This document shows positions 27,954 to 37,249 of a stretch of 64,000 nucleotides of DNA, one piece after another. Numbering within the stretch: position 1 is the stretch's first letter; each line of letters opens with the position of its first letter. Origin of the DNA: Rhizobium sp. P32RR-XVIII. GTDB taxonomy: Bacteria > Pseudomonadota > Alphaproteobacteria > Rhizobiales > Rhizobiaceae. A program made the position numbers and the translations under genes. The stretch is taken from assembly GCF_012641395.1 (NCBI RefSeq), contig NZ_JABAIH010000001.1:744001-808000 (forward strand). Reading direction: 5' to 3'. The notes beneath the pieces are model-generated. The model did no database searches, was not told where the DNA came from, and was given only the letters and a program-made list of their open reading frames with translations.

Positions 27954-29165
27954 TCACGACGTTCCCAACGCAGCCTGGGTTTTCTCGCCGCGGAACGGCG
28001 GGAATGCCAAGGCAATCCCCGCGGCCCCAAGCCCGACCAGCGCCGAGCCGATGAACAGCCAGGAATAGTTGCCGTAGGTGTCCAAGATCCAGCCGCCGGC
28101 CAACGGTCCGAAGGCCATGCCGATGCTGGAAAGCATTGTCGCGGCGCCGAACACCGTGCCGATGACGCGCGGGCCGAAATATTCGCGCGCAAGGATGGCA
28201 TAGAGCGGCATCACGCCGCCATAGGCGCTGCCGAAGATGACGGCGAGCGCATAGAACTGGCCGAGTTCGCTGACGGCGAGATAGGTGGCGAGCGCCGCCG
28301 CCTGCACCAGCAGCCCGGCGACAAGCACCGGTTTCACCCCGAGCCTGTCGGCGAGGCTGCCATAAAGAAGCCGTCCGCCGAGGCCCGCAAGTCCTTCCAC
28401 GCTATAGATGCTGACGGCCGCCATCGGCGCCACGCCGCAGATGGTCGCATAGCTCACCATATGGAAAATCGGACCGGAATGCGCCGCGCAGCAGGCGAAG
28501 AAGGTGCCGCCGAGTACGATGAACTGCGGCGAGCGGAAGATCTTGCCGAGCGCTGGCCGTTCGCCGCCCGCCACCATGGACGCCCCGGCTTCGCCTGCTG
28601 TTACGGGTGCGCGGCGGACGAGGAGCGCTGCAGGTATCAGAAGCATCCATGCGCCGACGCCGATGATCAGCATCGCAGTACGCCAGTCATAGGCCGAGAT
28701 CAGCGCACGGGCGAGCGGCGAGATCGTCATGGGTGCGACGCCCATTCCGGCCGAGACCAGCGAAACCGCGAGCCCGCGGTTCTCGTCGAACCATGCCGTC
28801 GTCGCCGCGATCATCGGCGCGAAGAAGGCGCTGGCGGAAAGTCCGACGACGATGCCATAGGTCAGCTGGAACTGGATGAGCGATCCGGCGCGGCTGGCAA
28901 GAACGAGCGCAAGTCCGAGCAGCGCTGCGCCGATCAGCACGACGATACGGGGGCCGAAGCGATCGCTGATCGCTCCCCACATGAAGCCGCCGATGCCCAT
29001 GACGACGAAATTGAGCGTCATGGCGCTGGCGATCCCCGTGTGCGACCAGCCGGTTTCGGTGGCGATCGGTACCTGGAAAATGGCAAGAGAGAACATCGCG
29101 CCGAGCGCAACGCACGTCATCAGGGCGCCCGCGGCGACGATGACCCAACGGTAGGAACTGCTCAT
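27954..29165 (-). CDS. MFS transporter (monocarboxylate/oxalate-formate-like)
   Basis: A 403-residue inner-membrane secondary transporter with about 12 helices. It belongs to the Major Facilitator Superfamily: the loop 2-3 motif is GAISDRFGPRIVVLIG and the equivalent second-half motif is GSLADRLGVKPVLVAG. The overall sequence resembles OFA/monocarboxylate permeases (SLAIFQVPIATETGW). The substrate is not determined. The start at 29165 follows GAGGTGGAT. Convergent with ribF, 12 bp apart. Confidence 0.9.
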   Translation of the reverse strand: MSSSYRWVIVAAGALMTCVALGAMFSLAIFQVPIATETGWSHTGIASAMTLNFVVMGIGGFMWGAISDRFGPRIVVLIGAALLGLALVLASRAGSLIQFQLTYGIVVGLSASAFFAPMIAATTAWFDENRGLAVSLVSAGMGVAPMTISPLARALISAYDWRTAMLIIGVGAWMLLIPAALLVRRAPVTAGEAGASMVAGGERPALGKIFRSPQFIVLGGTFFACCAAHSGPIFHMVSYATICGVAPMAAVSIYSVEGLAGLGGRLLYGSLADRLGVKPVLVAGLLVQAAALATYLAVSELGQFYALAVIFGSAYGGVMPLYAILAREYFGPRVIGTVFGAATMLSSIGMAFGPLAGGWILDTYGNYSWLFIGSALVGLGAAGIALAFPPFRGEKTQAALGTS

Positions 29166-29548
29166 ATCCACCTCACTCCTCAGGGATACATTTGATCGGG
29201 GCATGCGGGCGCCCGGTGTCCTCCACACGCCCGCAACCTAAAGACGTTCGAGCCGCGGTCATTTCGACAGTGTCACGAAATTATTCTGCCGGACAGGCAA
29301 TTTAGCCTCGGCTGCTGATTGCCTGCCGAGTGCAAAATCCTCTTCCTTTTCCCGGCAAAAGCGCCTATGAACCGGCGCGATGAACAAAGTCCGGCTGCCG
29401 AGCGCGATGCGAATTATCGGCCCGGCCTTCCGCGCGCGCTAAGCGACCGGAAGGTCCGGGTTTTTGGCGCTTGGGTGAACGAGCGCTTCCGTCACCAGAC
29501 ATTTAGAAGCCGTTGCGCCTAAAAGGCGCTCAGAAACGATTGCTGAAC
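29166..29548. other. Intergenic region between divergent MFS gene and ileS
   Basis: About 380 bp containing the promoters for both genes. A 67-codon open frame (29319-29522) is present but has no recognisable features, so no gene is called. No T-box or riboswitch was recognised. Confidence 0.5.
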
Positions 29549-32449
29549 ATGACCGATACAGCCGAAAAGATCGACTACTCGAAGACCCTCTATCTGCCCG
29601 AGACCGACTTCCCGATGCGCGCCGGCCTGCCGCAGAAGGAGCCGGAAACCGTTGCCCGCTGGCAGCAGATGGGCCTTTACAAGAAACTGCGCGCCTCCGC
29701 CGCCGGCCGGGAGAAGTTCGTCCTCCACGACGGCCCGCCCTATGCCAACGGCAACATCCACATCGGCCACGCGCTGAACAAGATCCTCAAGGACGTCATC
29801 AACCGCTCGTTCCAGATGCGTGGCCGTGATGCCAACTACGTCCCAGGCTGGGACTGCCACGGTCTTCCGATCGAATGGAAGATCGAGGAGAAGTACCGCG
29901 AGAAGGGCAAGAACAAGGACGAGGTTCCCGTCAACGAATTCCGTCAGGAGTGCCGCGAATTCGCCGCCGGCTGGATCAAGATCCAGTCCGAGGAGTTCAA
30001 GCGCCTCGGCATCGAGGGCGACTTCGACAATCCCTACACAACGATGAATTTCCATGCCGAGGCCCGCATTGCCGGCGAACTCCTCAAGATCGCACAGAGC
30101 GGCCAGCTTTACCGCGGCTCCAAGCCGATCATGTGGTCGGTGGTCGAGCGCACCGCGCTTGCGGAAGCCGAGGTCGAATATGCTGATGTCGAAAGCGACA
30201 TGATCTGGGTGAAGTTCCCGATCGTGGAAGGCCCCGAATCTCTTGCAGGCGCCTTTGTGGTGATCTGGACGACGACGCCATGGACGATCCCGGGTAACCG
30301 CGCGATCGCCTATTCGTCGCGCTATGGCTATGGCCTCTACGAGGTTGCGACGGCGGAAAATGATTTCGGTCCGCAGCCCGGCGAGAAGCTGATCTTCGCC
30401 AAGCGTCTGGCAGAGGAATCTGCGGCCAAGGCGAAGGTGACGTTCAAACACCTTCGCGATGTGGAAGCGGCGGAACTTGCCGGCATCACCTGCGCGCATC
30501 CGCTGCATGGTCTTGGCGGCGGCTACCATTTCCAGGTGCCGCTGCTCGATGGCGATCATGTGACCGATGATGCTGGCACCGGTTTCGTCCATACAGCGCC
30601 TAGCCATGGCCGCGAAGACTTCGACGCCTGGATGGACAACGCCCGGGCGCTCGAAGCGCGCGGCATCTCCTCGACGATCCCGTTCCCTGTGGATGACGCA
30701 GGATTCTTTACCCTCGACGCCCCCGGCTTCGGTCCCGACGCCGAGGGCGGAGCGGCCCGCGTCATCGATGACAAGGGCAAGAAGGGTGACGCCAATGAGC
30801 GGGTCATCAAGGCGCTGATCGCCCGCCATGCGCTGTTTGCGCGCGGTCGCCTGAAGCACTCCTATCCGCATTCCTGGCGGTCGAAGAAGCCGGTCATCTT
30901 CCGCAACACGCCGCAGTGGTTCGTCTATATGGACAAGGAACTGGGCGATGGAAGCACGCTGCGCTCGCGCGCGCTGAGCGCCATCGACGACACCCGCTTC
31001 GTGCCCGGCGCCGGCCAGAACCGCCTGCGCGCCATGATCGAGCAGCGTCCGGACTGGGTGCTCTCGCGTCAAAGAGCCTGGGGCGTGCCGATCTGCCTCT
31101 TCGTCGATGAGGAGGGCGGCATCCTGCAGGACGAGGCAGTGAACGCCCGCATCCTCGAAGCCTTCGAGAAGGAAGGCGCCGATGCCTGGTTCGCCGAAGG
31201 CGCTCGCGAGCGCTTCCTTGGCGCGAAGGCCAACGAGCCCTGGACGCAGGTCATGGATATCCTCGACGTCTGGTTCGATTCAGGCTCCACGCACACCTTC
31301 ACGCTCGAGGATCGCCCGGACCTCAAGTGGCCGGCCGACGTCTATCTCGAAGGCTCGGACCAGCATCGTGGCTGGTTCCATTCCTCTCTTCTGGAAAGCT
31401 GCGCCACCCGCGGCCGCGCGCCCTACGACGCCGTCGTCACCCATGGTTTCACCATGGATGAGAAGGGCGAGAAGATGTCGAAGTCGAAGGGCAATACCGT
31501 CACCCCGCAGGAAGTCATGAAGGACGCCGGCGCCGACATCCTGCGGCTCTGGGTCATGACCACCGACTACTGGGAAGACCAGCGTCTCGGCAAGGCGATC
31601 ATCCAGACGAACATCGACGCGTATCGCAAGCTGCGCAACACGATCCGCTGGATGCTCGGCACGCTGGCGCACGACAAGGGCGAGGTCATCGCGCTTGGCG
31701 ATCTGCCGGAGCTCGAGCGGCTGATGCTCCATCGTCTGGTTGAACTCGATCAGCTTGTGCGCGAAGCCTACGACGCCTTCGAGTTCAAGAAGATCGCCCG
31801 CGCGCTCATCGACTTTGCGAATGTCGAACTTTCAGCTTTCTACTTCGATGTTCGCAAGGATGCGCTTTACTGCGATGCGCCGTCCAGCCTGCGCCGCCGT
31901 GCAAGCCTGCATGTCATCCGCGCGATCTTCGATTGCATGGTGACGTGGCTTGCGCCGATGCTGCCCTTCACCACGGAAGAGGCATGGCTTTCGCGCGATC
32001 CTTCTGCCGTGTCGGTTCATCTCGAGCAGTTCCCGGCAATCCCGGCCGAATGGAAGAACGAGGCGCTCGCCGAGAAGTGGAAGAAGGTCCGCGCCATCCG
32101 CTCCGTGGTCACCGGCGCTCTCGAAATCGAGCGCAAGGACAAGCGCATCGGCTCGTCGCTGGAGGCGGCACCGGTCGTGCATGTCACGGACGGTGCACTT
32201 CGCGCCGCGCTCGACGGGCTGGATTTCGCGGAAATCTGCATCACCTCGGATATCGCTGTTGTCGGCGGCGAAGGTCCGGCGGAGGCTTTCCGCCTGCCGG
32301 AAGTTCCCGGCGTCAGCGTCGAGCCGAAACTTGCCGAAGGCACCAAATGCGCCCGCTCCTGGCGCATCACCAAGGATGTCGGGTCCGATCCGAACCATCC
32401 GGATGTATCGGCACGCGACGCCGCTGCACTTCGCGAGCTCGGATTGTAA
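29549..32449 (+). CDS. ileS: Isoleucyl-tRNA synthetase
   Basis: Class I synthetase of 966 residues. The HIGH motif is HIGH in [12 protein letters not shown] (about residue 70), the KMSKS loop reads [10 protein letters not shown] (about residue 640), and the CP1 editing domain contains the threonine-rich [11 protein letters not shown]. The C-terminal zinc finger seen in many bacterial IleS is degenerate: KCARSW has only one Cys of the expected CxxC and the second pair is SARD. The start at 29549 (MTDTAEKID) is chosen over an ATG 36 bp upstream because it matches the usual IleS N-terminus. Confidence 0.97.
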   Translation: MTDTAEKIDYSKTLYLPETDFPMRAGLPQKEPETVARWQQMGLYKKLRASAAGREKFVLHDGPPYANGNIHIGHALNKILKDVINRSFQMRGRDANYVPGWDCHGLPIEWKIEEKYREKGKNKDEVPVNEFRQECREFAAGWIKIQSEEFKRLGIEGDFDNPYTTMNFHAEARIAGELLKIAQSGQLYRGSKPIMWSVVERTALAEAEVEYADVESDMIWVKFPIVEGPESLAGAFVVIWTTTPWTIPGNRAIAYSSRYGYGLYEVATAENDFGPQPGEKLIFAKRLAEESAAKAKVTFKHLRDVEAAELAGITCAHPLHGLGGGYHFQVPLLDGDHVTDDAGTGFVHTAPSHGREDFDAWMDNARALEARGISSTIPFPVDDAGFFTLDAPGFGPDAEGGAARVIDDKGKKGDANERVIKALIARHALFARGRLKHSYPHSWRSKKPVIFRNTPQWFVYMDKELGDGSTLRSRALSAIDDTRFVPGAGQNRLRAMIEQRPDWVLSRQRAWGVPICLFVDEEGGILQDEAVNARILEAFEKEGADAWFAEGARERFLGAKANEPWTQVMDILDVWFDSGSTHTFTLEDRPDLKWPADVYLEGSDQHRGWFHSSLLESCATRGRAPYDAVVTHGFTMDEKGEKMSKSKGNTVTPQEVMKDAGADILRLWVMTTDYWEDQRLGKAIIQTNIDAYRKLRNTIRWMLGTLAHDKGEVIALGDLPELERLMLHRLVELDQLVREAYDAFEFKKIARALIDFANVELSAFYFDVRKDALYCDAPSSLRRRASLHVIRAIFDCMVTWLAPMLPFTTEEAWLSRDPSAVSVHLEQFPAIPAEWKNEALAEKWKKVRAIRSVVTGALEIERKDKRIGSSLEAAPVVHVTDGALRAALDGLDFAEICITSDIAVVGGEGPAEAFRLPEVPGVSVEPKLAEGTKCARSWRITKDVGSDPNHPDVSARDAAALRELGL

Positions 32450-32461
32450 AGCAGAGGAAAA

Positions 32462-32499
32462 CTACCGGATGAATTGCTATTTTGCAGTTCATCCGGTAG
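32462..32499 (+). terminator. Large hairpin after ileS
   Basis: CTACCGGATGAATTGC and GCAGTTCATCCGGTAG pair over 16 bp with one G-T pair and a TATTTT loop, 12 bp after the ileS stop. There is no T-run, so it may act as an mRNA-stabilising stem or weak terminator. Confidence 0.6.
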
Positions 32500-32583
32500 A
32501 AGCTGCCTGAAAATGGCCGGAATTTTACGTCAGGGGGACATTCCGGTAGGGCGATGATTGCACCGGAGGCTGGAAAGGTTTTC

Positions 32584-33210
32584 ATGTTAGCGACGCGTTG
32601 GTTCCATGTAGGCGCTTGCCTGACAGTTGTTGTGGCGGCGAGCTCGATGACTTCGGGCTGCACGAGCCCGACCTATGGCACCGGCACGACCGCAATGGCA
32701 CAGCTCGGCGACGATCTCGGTCAGGCAGTGTCTATTGCGCCCCGCGAGCCCAAGAACAAGGGCGTAAAGTACACGCCGCGCCCGACACTGGTCATGCCGG
32801 CACAGGCTTCCGGGGAAACGCTTGTCGAGCCGCAGCAGTCGATCGCCACTGCGGGCAATCCGCAGTGGGTCGAATCGCCGGAAGAAACCCGTGCACGCCT
32901 CGTCAAGGAGGCGGATGACAATATCGACAAATCCACCTACGTCTCGCCGCTCGCCAAGAATGGCGTCGAAGGCGGCCGCCCGACAACGGAAGCCCAGACC
33001 AAGGCCTATCGCGAAGCCCGTGCCCTGCAGAAGGGTGCTTACATCGATCAGCGCCGCTTCATCTCCGATCCGCCGACGGAATATCGTCAGGTCGACGACC
33101 CGGCCAAGCTTGAGGATCTCGGCGAACCCGAGACGAAGAAGGATAAGCAGCGCAAGAAGGATGCCGCTGTTGCCGGTACCGGCAAGAAGTGGTGGAACTT
33201 CCTTCAGTAG
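32584..33210 (+). CDS. Putative lipoprotein
   Basis: A 208-residue protein with a signal sequence (WFHVGACLTVVVAASS) and a plausible but imperfect lipobox MTSGC, so lipid attachment at that Cys is likely. The mature chain is hydrophilic and low in complexity near the C-terminus (KKDKQRKKDAA), ending KKWWNFLQ. No domain is recognised. It stands between ileS and tadA. The start at 32584 gives the best signal peptide; an upstream ATG at 32554 adds 10 residues. Confidence 0.7.
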   Translation: MLATRWFHVGACLTVVVAASSMTSGCTSPTYGTGTTAMAQLGDDLGQAVSIAPREPKNKGVKYTPRPTLVMPAQASGETLVEPQQSIATAGNPQWVESPEETRARLVKEADDNIDKSTYVSPLAKNGVEGGRPTTEAQTKAYREARALQKGAYIDQRRFISDPPTEYRQVDDPAKLEDLGEPETKKDKQRKKDAAVAGTGKKWWNFLQ

Positions 33211-33230
33211 CAGCCGCCTGCGGGGCGGGA

Positions 33231-33665
33231 TCAGATATCTCGCTTTTCCTGAAAGAATTTCTTGAGAAGATCAGCCGATCGAACTTCGTTCAAACCGGAA
33301 TAGACCTCCGGGGCGTGGTGGCATGTGGGCTGCGCGTAGAACCTGACGCCGTTATCGACCGCGCCGCCCTTCGGGTCTTCCGCGCCGTAGTACAGCCTGC
33401 GGATACGCGCGAAGGAAATGGCCGCGGCGCACATCGTGCAAGGTTCCAGCGACACATAGAGATCGGCGCCGGTCAGGCGCTCCTGTCCCAGCGCTTCGCA
33501 GGCCATACGAATGGCCGCAACCTCAGCATGGGCGGTCACGTCGTTGAGCTCTCGCGTCCGGTTGCCGGAGCGTCCGATCACCCTATCTTCTAAGACCACA
33601 ACAGCGCCGATGGGCACTTCGCCGCGCTCGCCCGCTGCCAGCGCCTCCTCGAGCGCCATTTCCAT
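33231..33665 (-). CDS. tadA: tRNA-specific adenosine deaminase
   Basis: Converts A34 to inosine in tRNA-Arg(ACG). The 144-residue deaminase has zinc-site motifs HAEVAAIR (catalytic Glu) and PCTMCAAAI. The C-terminal helix LLKKFFQEKR contacts tRNA in the family. The ATG at 33665 gives a TadA-like beginning (MEMALEEALAAG); upstream GTG codons at 33683 and 33701 are also in frame, so the exact start is uncertain. Confidence 0.93.
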   Translation of the reverse strand: MEMALEEALAAGERGEVPIGAVVVLEDRVIGRSGNRTRELNDVTAHAEVAAIRMACEALGQERLTGADLYVSLEPCTMCAAAISFARIRRLYYGAEDPKGGAVDNGVRFYAQPTCHHAPEVYSGLNEVRSADLLKKFFQEKRDI

Positions 33666-33756
33666 AAACTGATTTGTCTTCACGATCCGGCAATTTCCCA
33701 CTTAACCGCAGGGGCGCGACCTGATAGACAGGCCCCAAAAGGCAGGCAAACAACAA

Positions 33757-35793
33757 ATGACATTCAAAGACAAGCCAAAACGGCCGGGTGGCAAGCCCCC
33801 CGCGCGCGATGCGCGGCCGAAAAATGAAGGCAAGCCGGCAAGGAGCGCTGCGCCGACGGCTGCAGCCACCGAGGCCGAAGGCGAGGCCAAGGCGGAACGC
33901 ATCTCCAAGGTCATGGCACGCGCAGGCGTTGCCTCGCGCCGCGACATCGAGCGCATGATCATGGAAGGCCGCGTCACGCTGAACGGCAAGATTCTCGATA
34001 CGCCGGTCGTCAACGTCACGCTTTCCGACAAGATCGAGGTCGATGGCGTCCCGATCCGCGGCATCGAGCGCACGCGCCTATGGCTCTATCACAAGCCTGC
34101 CGGCTTGGTGACCACCAATTCCGACCCGGAAGGCCGCCCGACCGTTTTCGACAACCTTCCGGAAGAGCTGCCCCGTGTCATGTCGATCGGCCGCCTCGAT
34201 ATCAATACGGAAGGTTTGCTTCTGCTTACCAATGACGGCGGGCTTGCGCGCGCCCTCGAGCTGCCGACCACCGGCTGGCTGCGCCGCTACCGGGTGCGCG
34301 CCCACGGTGAGATCGATCAGGAAGCGCTCGACAAGTTGAAGGACGGCATCGCCGTCGACGGGGTGCTCTACGGCTCGATCGAGGCAACGCTCGACCGCAC
34401 ACAGGGCTCCAACGTCTGGATCACCATGGGTCTTCGCGAAGGCAAGAACCGCGAAATCAAGAACGTGCTCGGCGCGCTCGGCCTTGATGTGAACCGTCTC
34501 ATCCGTATTTCCTACGGCCCGTTCCAGCTCGGCGATCTGCCGGAGCGCCACGTGATCGAAGTGCGCGGCCGCACGCTGCGCGACCAGCTTGGTCCGCGGC
34601 TGATCGAGGATGCCAAGGCGAATTTCGATGCCCCGATCTACAACGCGCCTGCCGTAGCCGCCGAGGAAGAGGCCGAAGCCAAGCCGGAACGGCGCGAACG
34701 CGAACGTCCTCGCAAGCCGGAAGACAAGCGCGAGCGTGCGCTGAGCCGTCTCGATACCAAGCGTGACGATCGCCGTGATGACCGCCGGGACGACAGGCAC
34801 GAAGGTGGCCACAGAGACGACGACCGGCCGAAGCGCCCGGCGCTCGGCAGCCGTCGCAGCGCCAATGTCTGGATGGCGCCCGGCGCCCGTCCGCTCGGTG
34901 AAAAGGCCGCGGCGAAGGCCGCCAAGAATGCCAAGACCGCCCGCAAGCGCGGCGAATTCGACGATCAGCCGAAGAGCTTTGCCCGCGGCGAGGATCGCCC
35001 ACGCCCGCAGATCAACCGTGCCCGCGACGACGAAGGCGAGTGGATCCGTTCCAGCGAAGTCCCGGCTAAGGGCAAGGATGACGGCGAAGGTTTCGGCCAC
35101 AAGCGCTCGTTCGGCGACCGGCCGGCCCGCGAGGGCCGCGGCTTTGGTGACCGCCCCGCTCGTGGAGACCGCCCGGCTGGCGACCGTCCTCCACGTGGAG
35201 ATCGGCCTTTCGGCGACAAGCCTCGTGGCGACCGCAGACCGCGTGCAGAGGGTGATGAGCGCCCACGTTCGTTTGGTGATCGTCCCGCTCGCGGAGACCG
35301 CGCAGCTGGCGACCGTCCTCCACGTGGAGATCGGCCTTTCGGCGACAAGCCTCGTGGCGACCGCAGACCGCGTGCAGAGGGTGATGAGCGCCCACGTTCG
35401 TTTGGTGATCGTCCAGCTCGCGGATACCGCCCGGCTGGCGACCGTCCTCCGCGTGGAGATCGGCCTTTCGGCGACAGGCCTCGCGGTGATCGCAGGCCGC
35501 GCGAAGAGGGTGACGAGCGTCCCCGTTCCTTCGGCGATCGTCCGCGTGCTGCACGCAGCGCTCCCGGCGAGGGCCGCTCGGAACGTCCGCGTGGCGAAAG
35601 ACCATTCGGCGACAAGCCTGCGGGCGATAAGCCCCGCGGCAAGAGCTTCGGCGGCAAGCCGGGCGGATCGAAGAATTTCTCAGGCAAGCCCAAGGGCGAT
35701 CGGCCGGGTGGCGGCGGCAGGCCTTCGGGCGGGCCGTCGCGTGGTGGACCGAAAGGAAAGGGAATGACGCGCGGTGCGGATCGTCGGCGGTGA
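33757..35793 (+). CDS. rluB: 23S rRNA pseudouridine synthase RluB with long repetitive C-terminal tail
   Basis: A 678-residue RluB/RsuA-family enzyme that modifies 23S rRNA. The order is a Lys/Pro-rich N-terminus (1-45), an S4 RNA-binding domain (about 48-95, RISKVMARAGVASRRDIERM), and the catalytic domain with GRLDINTEGLLLLTNDG (catalytic Asp, near residue 147) to about residue 285. A disordered tail of about 390 residues, rich in Arg, Asp, Gly and Pro, follows. It contains three tandem 43-residue units (FGDRPARGDRPAGDRPPRGD and so on). The tail is far longer than in E. coli RluB and likely binds RNA. The 3' end overlaps rsmD. Confidence 0.94.
   Translation: MTFKDKPKRPGGKPPARDARPKNEGKPARSAAPTAAATEAEGEAKAERISKVMARAGVASRRDIERMIMEGRVTLNGKILDTPVVNVTLSDKIEVDGVPIRGIERTRLWLYHKPAGLVTTNSDPEGRPTVFDNLPEELPRVMSIGRLDINTEGLLLLTNDGGLARALELPTTGWLRRYRVRAHGEIDQEALDKLKDGIAVDGVLYGSIEATLDRTQGSNVWITMGLREGKNREIKNVLGALGLDVNRLIRISYGPFQLGDLPERHVIEVRGRTLRDQLGPRLIEDAKANFDAPIYNAPAVAAEEEAEAKPERRERERPRKPEDKRERALSRLDTKRDDRRDDRRDDRHEGGHRDDDRPKRPALGSRRSANVWMAPGARPLGEKAAAKAAKNAKTARKRGEFDDQPKSFARGEDRPRPQINRARDDEGEWIRSSEVPAKGKDDGEGFGHKRSFGDRPAREGRGFGDRPARGDRPAGDRPPRGDRPFGDKPRGDRRPRAEGDERPRSFGDRPARGDRAAGDRPPRGDRPFGDKPRGDRRPRAEGDERPRSFGDRPARGYRPAGDRPPRGDRPFGDRPRGDRRPREEGDERPRSFGDRPRAARSAPGEGRSERPRGERPFGDKPAGDKPRGKSFGGKPGGSKNFSGKPKGDRPGGGGRPSGGPSRGGPKGKGMTRGADRRR
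35143..35529 (+). repeat. Three tandem 129-bp in-frame repeats within rluB
   Basis: Units begin at 35143, 35272 and 35401, and a further unit start appears at 35530 before the pattern breaks. The period is 129 bp (43 codons). Copies 1 and 2 are nearly identical over most of their length; copy 3 differs more. Confidence 0.9.
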
Positions 35794-36334
35794 GTTTCGC
35801 GGACGGCCGCTCGCCGTACCGAAATCGAACGACATCCGGCCGACTGCCGACCGGACGCGTGAGAGCCTTTTCAATATCCTGAACCATGCCTATCCGGAAT
35901 GTCTTGACGGCACCCGGATCCTGGACCTGTTCGCCGGGACTGGCGCCGTCGGCCTCGAAGCCGTGTCGCGCGGTTGCCGCCATGCGCTCTTCGTCGAAAA
36001 CAGCGTCGAGGGCAGGGGGCTTCTCTGGGAGAATATCGACGCTCTGAGCCTCCATGGCCGCACGCGCATCCTGCGGCGTGATGCCACGGACCTGGGCTCC
36101 GTCGGCAATCTCGAGCCCTTCAACATGCTTTTCGCCGATCCGCCCTATGGCAAGGGATTGGGCGAAAAGGCGATGGCTGCTGCAGCCAAGGGCGGATGGC
36201 TCGTGCCGGGTGCGATCGCCGTTCTGGAAGAGCGTTCGGATGTTGCCGTTTCCGCCGACCCTGCCTATCTCTTTCTGGAGGATCGCGTCTTCGGCGATAC
36301 AAAGGTGCATTTTTTCCGCTACCAACCACAGTAG
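35774..36334 (+). CDS. rsmD: 16S rRNA (guanine966-N2)-methyltransferase
   Basis: A 186-residue SAM-dependent methyltransferase of the RsmD family. It begins with MRIVGGEFRGRPL, the SAM-binding motif is LDLFAGTGAVGLEA, and the catalytic DPPYGKG lies near residue 122. The start is GTG at 35774, inside the 3' end of rluB (20-bp overlap in another frame), so the two are co-expressed. Confidence 0.94.
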   Translation: MRIVGGEFRGRPLAVPKSNDIRPTADRTRESLFNILNHAYPECLDGTRILDLFAGTGAVGLEAVSRGCRHALFVENSVEGRGLLWENIDALSLHGRTRILRRDATDLGSVGNLEPFNMLFADPPYGKGLGEKAMAAAAKGGWLVPGAIAVLEERSDVAVSADPAYLFLEDRVFGDTKVHFFRYQPQ

Positions 36335-36388
36335 CGGCGGATCATCCGGAGTGGGATTGTGCAGCAGGCGGTTATTGAGAGTAATGAC

Positions 36389-37240
36389 ATGCCTGTCCCA
36401 AGCGCGACGCCCACTGTGGCCGTAGCCTTCGGGGGCGGCGGCGCGCGTGGTCTTGCCCATATCCACGTCATCGACGCCCTCGACGAACTCGGAATCCGCC
36501 CGGTTGCGATTTCCGGTGCGTCGATCGGGGCGATCATGGGCACCGGCATGGCCGCCGGCATGACGGGTGATGCGATCCGAGAGCACGCGCTGATGACCGT
36601 CGGCAACAAGACTGCCGTCGTCAGCCGCATCTGGGGTCTCCGGCCGCAGACGGTCCGGGACGCCGTCGCGAAAGGCATCCGCATCGGTCAGTTCAATCTT
36701 GAGCGTATCCTCAAGGCTTTCCTGCCTGCCGACCTGCCGGACCGTTTCGAGGATCTGCCTATTCCGATGAACGTCATCACGACCGATTATTACGGGCAGA
36801 ACGAGGTCGTCATCAACGAGGGGGCGCTGTTCCCGGCTCTTGCGGCATCGTCGTCCATCCCCGCCGTCTTCATGCCCGTCCGCCTTGATGGCCGGGTGAT
36901 GATCGACGGCGGCATCAGCAATCCGGTGCCTTACGAATGCCTGATGGATATCGCCGACATCGTCATCGGCGTCGATGTCGTCGGCGCGCCGGAAGGCGAT
37001 GGCACGCATATTCCGAACCGCATGGAAAGCATCTTCGGATCCGGCCAGTTGATGATGCAGACCGCGATCAGCCTCAAATTGAAGCTCCGGCCGCCGCATA
37101 TCTTCCTGCGCCCTTCCGTCGGCCGCACCGGCGTCATGGATTTCCTGAAGGCGCGCGAAGTGCTGGCGATGTCGGCAGGCGTGAAGGACGAATTGAAGCG
37201 TGCGCTCGACCAGGAATTCGAGGCTCGCATCAGAGCCTAG
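36389..37240 (+). CDS. Patatin-like phospholipase
   Basis: A 283-residue serine hydrolase of the patatin family. The oxyanion-hole loop FGGGGARGLAHI is followed by the nucleophile elbow GASIGAIMG and the catalytic DGGIS, forming the Ser-Asp dyad. It resembles RssA/NTE-like esterases. Substrate lipids are unknown. A GTG at 36359 is an alternative start adding 10 residues. It is 54 bp downstream of rsmD. Confidence 0.9.
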   Translation: MPVPSATPTVAVAFGGGGARGLAHIHVIDALDELGIRPVAISGASIGAIMGTGMAAGMTGDAIREHALMTVGNKTAVVSRIWGLRPQTVRDAVAKGIRIGQFNLERILKAFLPADLPDRFEDLPIPMNVITTDYYGQNEVVINEGALFPALAASSSIPAVFMPVRLDGRVMIDGGISNPVPYECLMDIADIVIGVDVVGAPEGDGTHIPNRMESIFGSGQLMMQTAISLKLKLRPPHIFLRPSVGRTGVMDFLKAREVLAMSAGVKDELKRALDQEFEARIRA

Positions 37241-37249
37241 TTCGCCGCC

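Noticed and set aside
29519..31072. 517-codon minus-strand frame opposite ileS
   Set aside because: Antisense shadow of ileS; no ribosome binding site or domain.
34763..35767. Alternative plus-strand frame of 334 codons within rluB
   Set aside because: It repeats because the 129-bp repeat keeps every frame open; its protein has no recognisable features, while the rluB frame continues the enzyme.
35066..37099. 677-codon open frame on the minus strand across rluB, rsmD and patatin
   Set aside because: Antisense to three well-supported genes. It stays open because of codon bias and the repeat whose period is a multiple of three.
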